Shown: positions 1 through 5,874 of the stretch, in pieces | How the letters are laid out: each line of letters begins with the position of its first letter | How positions within the stretch are numbered: the first letter of the stretch is position 1 | NCBI GenBank assembly: GCA_021806185.1 | Contig: JAJZXZ010000001.1 | Location: 1 to 26,893, forward strand | Direction: 5' to 3' | DNA from: Microcaldota archaeon | GTDB lineage: Archaea > Micrarchaeota > Micrarchaeia > Micrarchaeales > Micrarchaeaceae | Length of the DNA: 26,893 bases | Notes under the pieces: generated by a model | What the model saw: only the letters and a program-made list of their open reading frames with translations | Told to the model about the DNA's origin: nothing | Database searches by the model: none | Translations under genes and position numbers: made by a program

Positions 1-36
1 AATGGTTCCAACTACTTTTGTGTAATCCAATATTCA

Positions 37-50
37 TTTTTGCTTTTTTT
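37..50 (+). terminator. oligo-T tract, possible archaeal terminator
   Basis: Two T runs (T5 and T7) are separated by GC on the plus strand, with no strong hairpin. Archaeal termination commonly occurs at such oligo-T tracts. It would serve a plus-strand gene ending upstream of the window, which cannot be seen. Confidence 0.35.
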
Positions 51-92
51 GCACATTTGCTGCGCTCTGCACGTAGCGGCGTGGCGCAATGG

Positions 93-100
93 CTTTTAAT
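93..100 (+). promoter_or_regulatory. TATA-like box for the mini zinc-ribbon gene
   Basis: CTTTTAAT lies about 40 bases before the ATG at 137. This predicts a start near 122 and a short leader containing the GGGAG Shine-Dalgarno at 125-129. Confidence 0.35.
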
Positions 101-136
101 GCTTTTGCAGCCATTATGATATCTGGGAGCGGGTGC

Positions 137-277
137 ATGAAGACAAGATGCCTCTCTTGCGGTTTTGTGCTATCTTGCAGCGATGGAAGCTGCGTGGCTG
201 GGCAGGAGTGTCCCAACTGTGGAAGGATTATACCAGATGTTACCGAAAGTGCTGTTCCGTTTTATAGCCCTTATTAG
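137..277 (+). CDS. 46-aa zinc-ribbon protein
   Basis: Very small protein with two CxxC knuckles, CLSCG (C5, C8) and CPNCG (C25, C28), spaced as in a single zinc ribbon. Two extra Cys (C14, C19) lie between them. The first half of the small archaeal Zn-ribbon RNA-binding proteins (COG2888, HVO_2753-like) looks similar, but those carry two ribbons and this has one, so the resemblance is only suggestive. The ATG at 137 is preferred over the in-frame upstream start at 89 because GGGAG lies 7 bases before it and a TATA-like box fits a short leader. Its stop overlaps the stop of the convergent minus-strand gene by 3-4 bases. Function unknown; nucleic-acid or protein binding is likely for the fold. 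Confidence 0.6.
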   Translation: MKTRCLSCGFVLSCSDGSCVAGQECPNCGRIIPDVTESAVPFYSPY

Positions 278-708
278 CGCTTTGAACTCGCAGCTACCTC
301 AAGGTCGTCGCACGCTTGCGTGAACTCCTTGCACATCTCATCCCATACCGACTTGTATAGGGATTGATTCTGCGTCTCAACTGTGAAAAAGAGCCATGTG
401 GAGAAGGCCTGGGGCGATATTCCCTTGCTGAGCACCTCGTTTATGTCAGCTGCTGTGATGTTCTTCCATCTGGTGGTCAGCGCCTGCCTGTATTCCTCCC
501 GCACATCATCGCTGTTGAGGCCTGACAGCCCGTCGATTAGATGCTGATGGGTCTTCCAGGATTGGCTTGAGGATAGTGATGCGACCAGAACTGCCATTAC
601 CTCTATACGGTTCTCATCCTTTGTTAGGTCGCTGTTCTGTTTTTGTGAAAGCTTGTGGATTTTTGTCGCGAGAACGTCATATTTTGTTACATTGTGTTTC
701 AACGGCAT
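274..708 (-). CDS. hypothetical protein, 144 aa
   Basis: I do not recognise this family. The protein is soluble, probably mostly alpha-helical and rich in Ser, Thr, Gln and Asp, with no Cys cluster, membrane segment or recognisable catalytic motif; its C-terminus is Ser/Lys/Arg. The ATG at 708 has a strong GGAGG 7-8 bases upstream. An in-frame ATG at 741 would add 11 residues (GVNKFLEEKR region) but would place the GGAGG inside the coding region, so 708 is preferred. It is divergent from the beta-sandwich gene at 855 and convergent with the zinc-ribbon gene, overlapping that stop. Confidence 0.6.
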   Translation of the reverse strand: MPLKHNVTKYDVLATKIHKLSQKQNSDLTKDENRIEVMAVLVASLSSSQSWKTHQHLIDGLSGLNSDDVREEYRQALTTRWKNITAADINEVLSKGISPQAFSTWLFFTVETQNQSLYKSVWDEMCKEFTQACDDLEVAASSKR

Positions 709-796
709 TCTCTTTTCCTCCAAAAATTTATTAACACCCATGTGTTAACTTCTTTTCAGAGCCCGAACTTGTCTGTATAGTGCTTTGAAAGGAGAA

Positions 797-803
797 TTTA
801 TAA
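797..803 (+). promoter_or_regulatory. TATA box upstream of the 855 gene
   Basis: TTTATAA is followed by a predicted transcription start near 825. That leaves in-frame ATGs at 810 and 816 upstream of the message and supports translation from 855. The element is nearly symmetric and could also be read leftwards. Confidence 0.5.
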
Positions 804-854
804 GCATGTATGCTAATGAGCTTATGCGACAGTTGCCAGTTCGGGTGCGGAAAA

Positions 855-1265
855 ATGGGACTATTCAACCTTTTTGGCAAGAAAGATGTATCGGAATTGG
901 TGAACAACTCACCGTTTAGGCTGGCGACCGTTTGGGTCCCTTACACGTTGCAGTCAAACAGGAACAGCTCGTGCACGCTAAACGTTAAAATAAAGAACGT
1001 GACGCAGGAACCGCTTCTCACCTCGATTGTGGTCGAGCTTCCGCAGACCCTCGGCTTCGAGAAGAATGTGTTTACAAAAGAGAGGGAGGTCAGGATAGGC
1101 GAAATGACGCCCGGAGAGGAGAAGGAGGTCAATGTTGAGGTGTTCGGCGGCATGAAATCCGACACCGGCGAATATACTGTCACAATCACAGCCATGGCGC
1201 ACTACAGGGACTACGGCCATGTAATCAACGCCGTGAAGAAAAGGACGCTCTTGAAGATCGTATGA
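855..1265 (+). CDS. small beta-sandwich (CARDB/Ig-like) protein, 136 aa
   Basis: The short N-terminus (MGLFNLFGKKD) is followed by alternating hydrophobic strands typical of an Ig-like or CARDB-type beta sandwich: VKIKNVTQEPL, then VELP, then a GEMTPGEEKEV turn, then GEYTVTITA. The proline/glycine-rich turn before a valine-rich strand is characteristic of CARDB or arrestin-like folds, but the assignment is by pattern only. There is no signal peptide or membrane helix, so it is probably cytoplasmic. The 855 start is chosen because the TATA box at 797-803 puts the message start after the upstream in-frame ATGs. Its stop lies 3 bases from the stop of the convergent winged-helix gene. Confidence 0.65.
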   Translation: MGLFNLFGKKDVSELVNNSPFRLATVWVPYTLQSNRNSSCTLNVKIKNVTQEPLLTSIVVELPQTLGFEKNVFTKEREVRIGEMTPGEEKEVNVEVFGGMKSDTGEYTVTITAMAHYRDYGHVINAVKKRTLLKIV

Positions 1266-1268
1266 GCG

Positions 1269-1640
1269 CTATTCCTTTTTCTCCTTCTCTGGTTCCTTTG
1301 CCCTCTCCTTTTCCTGCTCCTTCTTCTGCGGCTGGCCCACTATCCCGTATATGCCATAGATCAGTTCCGCAACCTGCACCCCCCTATCCGTGAGCCTGAT
1401 CGTCTTTACCCTTCCGCGCCGCTCGCTCTCCGTAAGACCTTTGCTCTCGCACGAGGCTATGAATTTGCACGCGTGGACGTATGTTGTTCCTGTGGCTTTC
1501 GCAAGGGATGAGAGGTACCACTCCTGCTCCTTGGACCTCAATGAAAGGATTATGCGCGCCTGCTTATCCTTGAGTATTATGACCTCGTCATTATGGGCCT
1601 CTACGACCCTTTCCTTTTGCTCCGTTTTCTGCTCCGCCAT
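1269..1640 (-). CDS. winged-helix DNA-binding protein (MarR-like), 123 aa
   Basis: Residues about 25-95 read as a winged helix-turn-helix: a helix with DKQARIILSLR, a recognition-type helix (TTYVHACKFIASCESKGL), then the wing (SERRGRVKTIRLTDRGVQVAEL). The LTDRG turn is typical of MarR-like regulators. The last 20 residues are almost all Lys, Glu, Gln, Arg and Pro, a charged disordered tail. The start MAEQ is preferred because TATTTATA on the minus strand (1662-1669) lies about 25 bases upstream, which predicts a leaderless mRNA beginning at this ATG. The gene is divergent from the PRC-barrel/rnhB unit, so it could regulate that unit or itself. Target unknown. Confidence 0.7.
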   Translation of the reverse strand: MAEQKTEQKERVVEAHNDEVIILKDKQARIILSLRSKEQEWYLSSLAKATGTTYVHACKFIASCESKGLTESERRGRVKTIRLTDRGVQVAELIYGIYGIVGQPQKKEQEKERAKEPEKEKKE

Positions 1641-1661
1641 GATGGCTTTGCTCCGCTCACC

Positions 1662-1669
1662 TATAAATA
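1662..1669 (-). promoter_or_regulatory. TATA box, leaderless promoter of the winged-helix gene
   Basis: TATTTATA on the minus strand is centred about 25 bases before the A of the ATG at 1640. This is the spacing expected when transcription starts at the start codon. Confidence 0.5.
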
Positions 1670-1719
1670 CCATTTGGCTGCCTTCCGCTAAACCGGTTTG
1701 CAGAGGAGAAGGCGCAAGC

Positions 1720-1728
1720 TTATTAAAT
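1720..1728 (+). promoter_or_regulatory. TATA-like box for the PRC-barrel gene
   Basis: TTATTAAAT predicts a start near 1750, leaving the GAGGTG Shine-Dalgarno (1757-1762) in the leader of the ATG at 1768. A second AT-rich element at 1735-1743 would give an almost leaderless message instead. Confidence 0.4.
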
Positions 1729-1767
1729 TGTTTTGATATATACATCTGAGCGACTTGAGGTGTGTGC

Positions 1768-2019
1768 ATGGTAAAATACATCATTGCGAAACAGCTGGTA
1801 GGGAAACGCGTGGTAACGACAGACGGATACGACCTTGGTAGGTTTGTCGACGCTGAGATAAGCGAAGTGACAGGCAAAATCAATGCTATGCTTGTCGAAC
1901 CGAGCTTGGACGGCGGACTGGCGAACAAGGTCAAAGTAGATGGTGGCACAGTAAGGGTGCCGTACAGCTCTGTTAAGGCTGTCAACGATTTCATCATGGT
2001 TGATAGGAAGGACCTGTAA
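1768..2019 (+). CDS. PRC-barrel domain protein, 83 aa
   Basis: A single PRC-barrel domain fills the protein. It has the typical opening (KQLVGKRVVTTDGYDLGRFVD), a conserved turn followed by a hydrophobic strand (INAMLVEP), and the closing VPYSSVKAVNDFIMVD. Free-standing PRC-barrels of about 80 aa are common in archaea and are thought to bind RNA or protein partners; no enzymatic activity is expected. The ATG at 1768 has GAGGTG just upstream and is preferred over the GTG at 1762. RNase HII follows 44 bases downstream on the same strand, so the two may be cotranscribed. Confidence 0.8.
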   Translation: MVKYIIAKQLVGKRVVTTDGYDLGRFVDAEISEVTGKINAMLVEPSLDGGLANKVKVDGGTVRVPYSSVKAVNDFIMVDRKDL

Positions 2020-2063
2020 TCCGCTTATCCTGGCTCGTTGCGTGCTGTGAGGTGCTGTGCTGT

Positions 2064-2759
2064 ATGATAATCTGCGGTGGTGACGAGGCTGGGAGGGGTG
2101 CGCTGATCGGACCATTAGTCGTAGCCATCGTGTCGGTAAGGAAGAGCAGCGAGCACAAGCTCGCGGACATAGGCGTGAGGGATTCGAAGCTCCTCTCGAG
2201 GAGGAGGCGCGAGAGCCTATACGATGCCATAAAGGGCATAGCCCAGGACGTAAAGGTCAGCAAGATATACCCAAAAGAGATAAACGAGGCGATGCGGAGC
2301 GGGGTGTCGTTGAACGAGCTCGAGGCGATGCACTTCGCGAGGCTTTTCGACAGGCTCAGCGGCACTGTCGGCTCGCTTTACCTTGATTCGCCGGATGTGA
2401 TAGCAGAGAGGTTCGGGATGCGGATAAACATGCTGTCAAAGAGGCCTACAAGGATAAAGGGCATAAGCCAGAAGGGCGAGAAGGGGGTGAGCTACACAAA
2501 GGTGATAGCCGAGCACAAGGCGGATTCGAAGTACCCAGTCGTATCTGCGGCAAGCATAATAGCGAAGGTGGAGAGAGACTGGGAGATAGACAGGATAGCT
2601 GACGAGGTCGGCATAGACCTCGGTTCGGGGTATCCGGCAGATGCGTATACAATAGGCGCGATAAAGGAGAACCTGAAGAGCGAAGCGCTGAAGCGACACA
2701 TAAGACAGTACTGGCAGACGATGGAGGAGATCAAGCAGACCAGGCTTGTGAATTTCTAG
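2064..2759 (+). CDS. rnhB: ribonuclease HII
   Basis: Cleaves the RNA strand of RNA-DNA hybrids and removes ribonucleotides or primers from DNA. All four carboxylates of type-2 RNase H are visible: D7 and E8 in GGDEAGRG, D108 in LYLDSPD, and D154 in HKADSKYP. The SAASIIAKVERD and GSGYPAD blocks are also conserved. At 231 aa the length is normal for archaeal RNase HII. The C-terminus reads KQTRLVNF, which fits the QxxLxxF core of a PCNA-interacting peptide, as known for other archaeal RNase HII. The ATG at 2064 starts right at the conserved strand and has GAGGTG 9 bases upstream; a GTG at 2052 would add only four residues. Confidence 0.96.
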   Translation: MIICGGDEAGRGALIGPLVVAIVSVRKSSEHKLADIGVRDSKLLSRRRRESLYDAIKGIAQDVKVSKIYPKEINEAMRSGVSLNELEAMHFARLFDRLSGTVGSLYLDSPDVIAERFGMRINMLSKRPTRIKGISQKGEKGVSYTKVIAEHKADSKYPVVSAASIIAKVERDWEIDRIADEVGIDLGSGYPADAYTIGAIKENLKSEALKRHIRQYWQTMEEIKQTRLVNF

Positions 2760-2831
2760 GTTTCAGTAGATAGATGAGGCTGTACTGAAGAGCTCAAATA
2801 GGTCTAGACGCGTCAATCAAGCGTATCGCAC

Positions 2832-2839
2832 TATAGATA
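2832..2839 (+). promoter_or_regulatory. TATA box for tRNA-Arg
   Basis: TATAGATA is centred about 30 bases before the mature tRNA 5' end, which predicts a very short 5' leader for RNase P to remove. Confidence 0.5.
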
Positions 2840-2865
2840 TATTGCTTTCTTCTCTAATAGATAGC

Positions 2866-2940
2866 GGATCTGTGGCGCAACTTGGACAGCGCGCCGGGCT
2901 TCGGACCCGGATGTTGCGGGTTCAAATCCCGCCAGATCCG
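2866..2940 (+). tRNA. tRNA-Arg (anticodon UCG)
   Basis: Full cloverleaf of 75 nt. The 7-bp acceptor stem is GGATCTG with CAGATCC, the D stem is GCGC/GCGC, the anticodon stem CCGGG/CCCGG carries loop CTTCGGA (anticodon TCG), and the T arm is GCGGG-TTCAAAT-CCCGC. The discriminator is G at 2940, and CCA is not encoded. There is no intron in the anticodon loop. It reads CGA and probably other CGN arginine codons. Confidence 0.96.
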
Positions 2941-2972
2941 TTATGCTCTTATGAGCTGACAGCAGGATAATC

Positions 2973-2980
2973 TTTAAATA
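2973..2980 (+). promoter_or_regulatory. TATA box, nearly leaderless promoter
   Basis: TTTAAATA is centred about 28 bases before the ATG at 3005, so the mRNA would start at or a few bases before the start codon. Confidence 0.5.
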
Positions 2981-3004
2981 GATTTATATTGCACTGGATT
3001 CTAT

Positions 3005-3370
3005 ATGGCGGGCAACATCCATTCAAAGCTGCTCGGCAGGCGGAGGGTTTTCCTCTACTTGACTGTTTTCCTTTTCATAACTATGCTGCTTGACGGGCTG
3101 ACGGAGCTCGACGTACCGATACACGCTGTAGACGACATAGGGATAGCTGTACTCTCGATAATTGGCGTGATAGTGCTGGCTCTTATGTGGAAGAAGGATT
3201 CCGAGGCAGGCCTCAGGACGCAGAATAACATACTTATCGGCCTTACCGCAATAATGATAATATTCCAGATATTCGGCATTGTGGTGGAGCACGCAAGCCC
3301 CATGGATTTCGGTGACGATATACCTGTCTTGATAGGGCTAATAATAATGCTGCTGAACGGCTTCCTGTAG
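3005..3370 (+). CDS. small four-helix membrane protein, 121 aa
   Basis: I do not recognise the family. Four hydrophobic segments are visible, at about residues 14-32, 43-61, 74-94 and 103-120. They are separated by short polar loops, including an acidic loop (GLTELDVPIHAVDD) and a second acidic loop (HASPMDFGDD). The N-terminus is positively charged (HSKLLGRRR), which suggests it faces the cytoplasm. No catalytic or transport motif is apparent. The gene stands alone between tRNA-Arg and the ribosomal stalk operon with its own promoter. Confidence 0.65.
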   Translation: MAGNIHSKLLGRRRVFLYLTVFLFITMLLDGLTELDVPIHAVDDIGIAVLSIIGVIVLALMWKKDSEAGLRTQNNILIGLTAIMIIFQIFGIVVEHASPMDFGDDIPVLIGLIIMLLNGFL

Positions 3371-3435
3371 AGACTCTGGAATTTGCTTATGGCTTGTTCG
3401 CTGTTTCTGAATAAATTTGGCGCACCAGAACAATC

Positions 3436-3443
3436 TTTATAAA
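3436..3443 (+). promoter_or_regulatory. TATA box of the L1-L10-L12 operon
   Basis: TTTATAAA predicts transcription from about 3464, giving a leader of about 45 nt before the uL1 ATG. The leader contains the strong GGAGGGG Shine-Dalgarno at 3496-3502. In Methanococcus the L1 protein represses its own operon by binding the mRNA; I could not identify a convincing L1-site mimic here. Confidence 0.6.
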
Positions 3444-3508
3444 CCTATTCACCCATCATATAACATCTGTTTTTCCCGTTTACTGCAGCTTTGCAGGAGG
3501 GGTTCAAC

Positions 3509-4138
3509 ATGGAAAAGGAGCAACTCGAAAAGCTAGGCTCGTTCATAGAGGCCAACAAGGGCAAGCGCAAGTTTACGCAGAGCGTAGACCTTGTGGTGAA
3601 CTTCTCTGGCATAGACTTCACCAAGCCGGACAACAGGCTCAACCTTGAGGTGAAGCTGCCGAACGGAAGGGGCAAAGAGAGCAAGGTGATGGTGTTCTCC
3701 GATGACCGGAACATAAATTCAAAGGTCGAGAAGTTCGGCGCCAAGATAGTCCCTGGAAGCGAAATCGCGACAATAAGCAACGACAAGGCCAGGCAGAACG
3801 AGCTGCTTGATTACGAGCTTGTGGCACAACCCAGCCTCATGCCTGCCATAGCTAAGCAGCTTGGGCAGTTCCTAGGGCCAAGGAACAGGATGCCGAGGCC
3901 CCTGGTTGGCAATATCGAGGACATAGTTGGCGGGATGGGCAGGTCTATCTACATAAGGAGCAAGGGTAAGTACCTACCTACGGTACACTGTGTCGTAGGC
4001 ACCGAGAAGATGCCGGTAAATGAGATGGCTGCCAACATCGATGAAGTTGTAAACAGCGTCGTGAAGAAGGTTGGGAGGCACAATATCAGGTCGGTTTATG
4101 TGAAACTGACCATGAGCGAGCCGCTGAAGCTGATATAG
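3509..4138 (+). CDS. rpl1: 50S ribosomal protein uL1
   Basis: Builds the mobile L1 stalk of the large subunit, which handles E-site tRNA. At 209 aa the length is typical for archaeal L1. The family signature is present in LGPRNRMPRP, with the flanking LMPAIAKQLGQF, and in the N-terminal KRKFTQSVDLVVNF block. The ATG at 3509 is fixed by GGAGGGG 7 bases upstream; the in-frame TTG at 3491 overlaps that site and is rejected. It is first in the conserved archaeal order uL1-uL10-P1, with 8 bases to the next gene. Confidence 0.96.
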   Translation: MEKEQLEKLGSFIEANKGKRKFTQSVDLVVNFSGIDFTKPDNRLNLEVKLPNGRGKESKVMVFSDDRNINSKVEKFGAKIVPGSEIATISNDKARQNELLDYELVAQPSLMPAIAKQLGQFLGPRNRMPRPLVGNIEDIVGGMGRSIYIRSKGKYLPTVHCVVGTEKMPVNEMAANIDEVVNSVVKKVGRHNIRSVYVKLTMSEPLKLI

Positions 4139-4146
4139 GTGTAATC

Positions 4147-4995
4147 ATGTTCACTAAGGATCAAAAGGTAAAATTCGTCAAAGACTCAGGCAGGGACCTG
4201 TCGAAGTACGGCACTATCGGCATCGTCAACCTTGCCGGCATACCTGACAGGCTTCTACAGAAGTCAAGGAACAGCTTGAGGGGCCAGACCAGGCTGATAT
4301 TCGGCAAGAAGACCCTGCTTGTTAGGATACTGGAGAGCAACGCAAAGACAAAAGGGCTTGCGACGCACATGACAGGCACATCTGCCATACTGATCAGCAA
4401 CTCTGATCCGTTTGACCTCTTCAAGAGCTTCAAGTCGAATGCGATAAAGCTGGCTGCGAAGCCGAAGCAGATAGCGCCGGATGACATAATGGTACACGGA
4501 GGGGAGACGAGCCTTCAGCCTGGCGCAGCCGTTACGGAGCTGAAACAGGCAGGCATAGATGTCCAGATACAGAAAGGCAAGGTCGTCATAGGCAAGGACA
4601 AGCTGCTTGTCAAGAAGGGAGAGCCTATAAGCACGATGGCGGCAAAGGTGCTGCACACGCTTGGCACGCTCCCGTTCACCGCATCGATAGAACCGGATGT
4701 GCTTATATCTAACGGAATCACATTCACAAAGGAGCTGCTCGACATAGACGAGCAGAGGACAATATCCGATATACGCTCCGCGTTCTGGAACGCATACTCA
4801 TTATCTATGGAGAGGGGAATAATAAACCAGTACACGATTAAGCCTTTGATAGTGAAGGCGTTAATGCAGGCCAGGGCGCTTGGGATCGAGATAAAGGCAT
4901 ACGAGCCGGGCATAATAGAGGTGCTGCTCGGTACCGCATCTGCGCAGGCGGATGCGCTGAATGCGCTGGCCAAGGATCAGCCATCACAAACATGA
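4147..4995 (+). CDS. rpl10: 50S ribosomal protein uL10 (P0), short form without acidic tail
   Basis: Base of the ribosomal stalk: it binds 23S rRNA with its N-terminal domain and recruits P1 dimers through its C-terminal helices. The N-terminal domain with [15 protein letters not shown] and the archaeal/eukaryotic insertion domain ([28 protein letters not shown]) are clear. At 282 aa it is shorter than usual archaeal P0 (about 310-340 aa). It ends in the helical spine ([16 protein letters not shown]) without the Glu/Lys-rich linker and terminal GLxxLFG motif normally shared with P1. Its stop overlaps an ATGATG just before the P1 gene, so the two are tightly coupled. Confidence 0.95.
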   Translation: MFTKDQKVKFVKDSGRDLSKYGTIGIVNLAGIPDRLLQKSRNSLRGQTRLIFGKKTLLVRILESNAKTKGLATHMTGTSAILISNSDPFDLFKSFKSNAIKLAAKPKQIAPDDIMVHGGETSLQPGAAVTELKQAGIDVQIQKGKVVIGKDKLLVKKGEPISTMAAKVLHTLGTLPFTASIEPDVLISNGITFTKELLDIDEQRTISDIRSAFWNAYSLSMERGIINQYTIKPLIVKALMQARALGIEIKAYEPGIIEVLLGTASAQADALNALAKDQPSQT

Positions 4996-5009
4996 TGCTA
5001 GGTGAAAAC

Positions 5010-5324
5010 ATGGAATATGTCTACGCAGCGTTGCTTCTTGACGCAGCTGGAAAGGAGGTTACGGAACAGGGCCTTTTGGATGTGATAAAGGCCGCTGGAA
5101 TGACTCCCGAGGAGGCAAGAGCGAAGGCGATGGTCGCGTCACTGAAAGGTGTGAACATAAAGGACGTGATCAAAAATGCGCAGAGCATGCAGATGCAGGC
5201 GGCGGCGACAAGCGCAGCCCCGGCAGCAGGTGCGGCTCAGGCAGCGGCGCCAAAGAAGGACGCAGAGGCAGAGAAGAAGAGCGAAGAAGAGGCCGCTAGC
5301 GGCTTGGCAAGCCTATTCGGCTGA
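5010..5324 (+). CDS. rpl12: 50S ribosomal protein P1 (archaeal L12)
   Basis: Acidic stalk protein that dimerises, binds the P0 spine and contacts translation factors. The N-terminal dimerisation domain ([19 protein letters not shown]) is typical. It is followed by an Ala/Pro-rich hinge, a Lys/Glu-rich segment and the terminal GLASLFG factor-binding motif. At 104 aa the length is normal. The ATG at 5010 is preferred because GGTGA lies at 5001-5005 and the protein then begins exactly as the family does; in-frame ATGs at 4992 and 4995 lie in the uL10 stop region. Confidence 0.96.
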   Translation: MEYVYAALLLDAAGKEVTEQGLLDVIKAAGMTPEEARAKAMVASLKGVNIKDVIKNAQSMQMQAAATSAAPAAGAAQAAAPKKDAEAEKKSEEEAASGLASLFG

Positions 5325-5410
5325 CCACGCAGTTCGAGGCTTCTTCATGCACACAGGTAGCCGTGCCGTTACGGTTATTGTAAGGTGCGTTAGCTTGCAA
5401 GCAGCAAAGG

Positions 5411-5418
5411 TTATATAC
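5411..5418 (+). promoter_or_regulatory. TATA box of the ferredoxin gene
   Basis: TTATATAC predicts transcription from about 5440, leaving a leader of about 14 nt before the ATG at 5454. The gene therefore appears separate from the stalk operon. Confidence 0.5.
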
Positions 5419-5453
5419 ATTGCTGACGGATTGCGATATTGGTAGATGGTATC

Positions 5454-5810
5454 ATGGACGTTTGGGTAGAGAAGCACAAGTGCACAGGATGCGCGCATTG
5501 CCACGACGTTTGCCCTGTCGCGGTTTTCGAGATGAAGGACAGGGATTCTCAGGACGCTAACAACGACCACGCCCCTGAGGCGGACAAGTGGAAGGGGACT
5601 ACGGACGCTGATGTGCTCGCAAAGTGGAAGGACGTGAACGACGGCCACCACCACTTCGCGGAGAAGTTCGACGGGACGAGCGGCGGGCTTTCGGTTGGAG
5701 TGAACGGCAGCGCGTGCATACTCTGCCAGGCGTGCCTGATAGAATGCGAAGGCGAATGCATCGTCATAACCGACGACGCTGGCACGGTGTACCGCTCGAT
5801 ATACAAGTAA
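5454..5810 (+). CDS. 2[4Fe-4S] ferredoxin with long inter-cluster insert
   Basis: Soluble electron carrier. The first motif is C10-x2-C13-x2-C16-x3-C20-P and the second is C88-x2-C91-x2-C94-x3-C98; by the usual pattern C20 ligates the second cluster and C98 the first. In typical 8Fe ferredoxins the two motifs are about 30 residues apart; here about 67 residues separate C20 from C88. The insert is rich in Asp, Lys and Trp with an HHH at 65-67. Zinc-containing ferredoxins of thermoacidophilic archaea have a related but shorter insert, so added metal binding is possible but unproven. The second motif has Glu where Pro usually follows, then an extra C102. Length 118 aa from the ATG at 5454. Confidence 0.9.
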   Translation: MDVWVEKHKCTGCAHCHDVCPVAVFEMKDRDSQDANNDHAPEADKWKGTTDADVLAKWKDVNDGHHHFAEKFDGTSGGLSVGVNGSACILCQACLIECEGECIVITDDAGTVYRSIYK

Positions 5811-5814
5811 TCCG

Positions 5815-5819
5815 ATTTT
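5815..5819 (+). terminator. short oligo-T after the ferredoxin gene
   Basis: A T5 run lies 5 bases after the ferredoxin stop and before the lhr promoter, so it is a plausible archaeal termination site. The run is short, so confidence is low. Confidence 0.3.
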
Positions 5820-5847
5820 TGCATAGGGCATTTAAGCCTCTTCTGGG

Positions 5848-5855
5848 TAATATAC
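5848..5855 (+). promoter_or_regulatory. TATA box, leaderless promoter of lhr
   Basis: TAATATAC is centred about 24 bases before the ATG at 5875. No good Shine-Dalgarno precedes that ATG, which fits a leaderless message. Confidence 0.45.
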
Positions 5856-5874
5856 TCTTTGCCTAGTGACCTTC

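Noticed and set aside
34..216. 60-codon minus-strand ORF at the left edge
   Set aside because: It is antisense to the zinc-ribbon gene, has no ribosome-binding site and no recognisable features, and runs into the oligo-T/A tract.
2760..2830. Box C/D small RNA before tRNA-Arg
   Set aside because: AGATGAG and CTGA resemble boxes, but the first deviates from RUGAUGA and no C'/D' pair is found.
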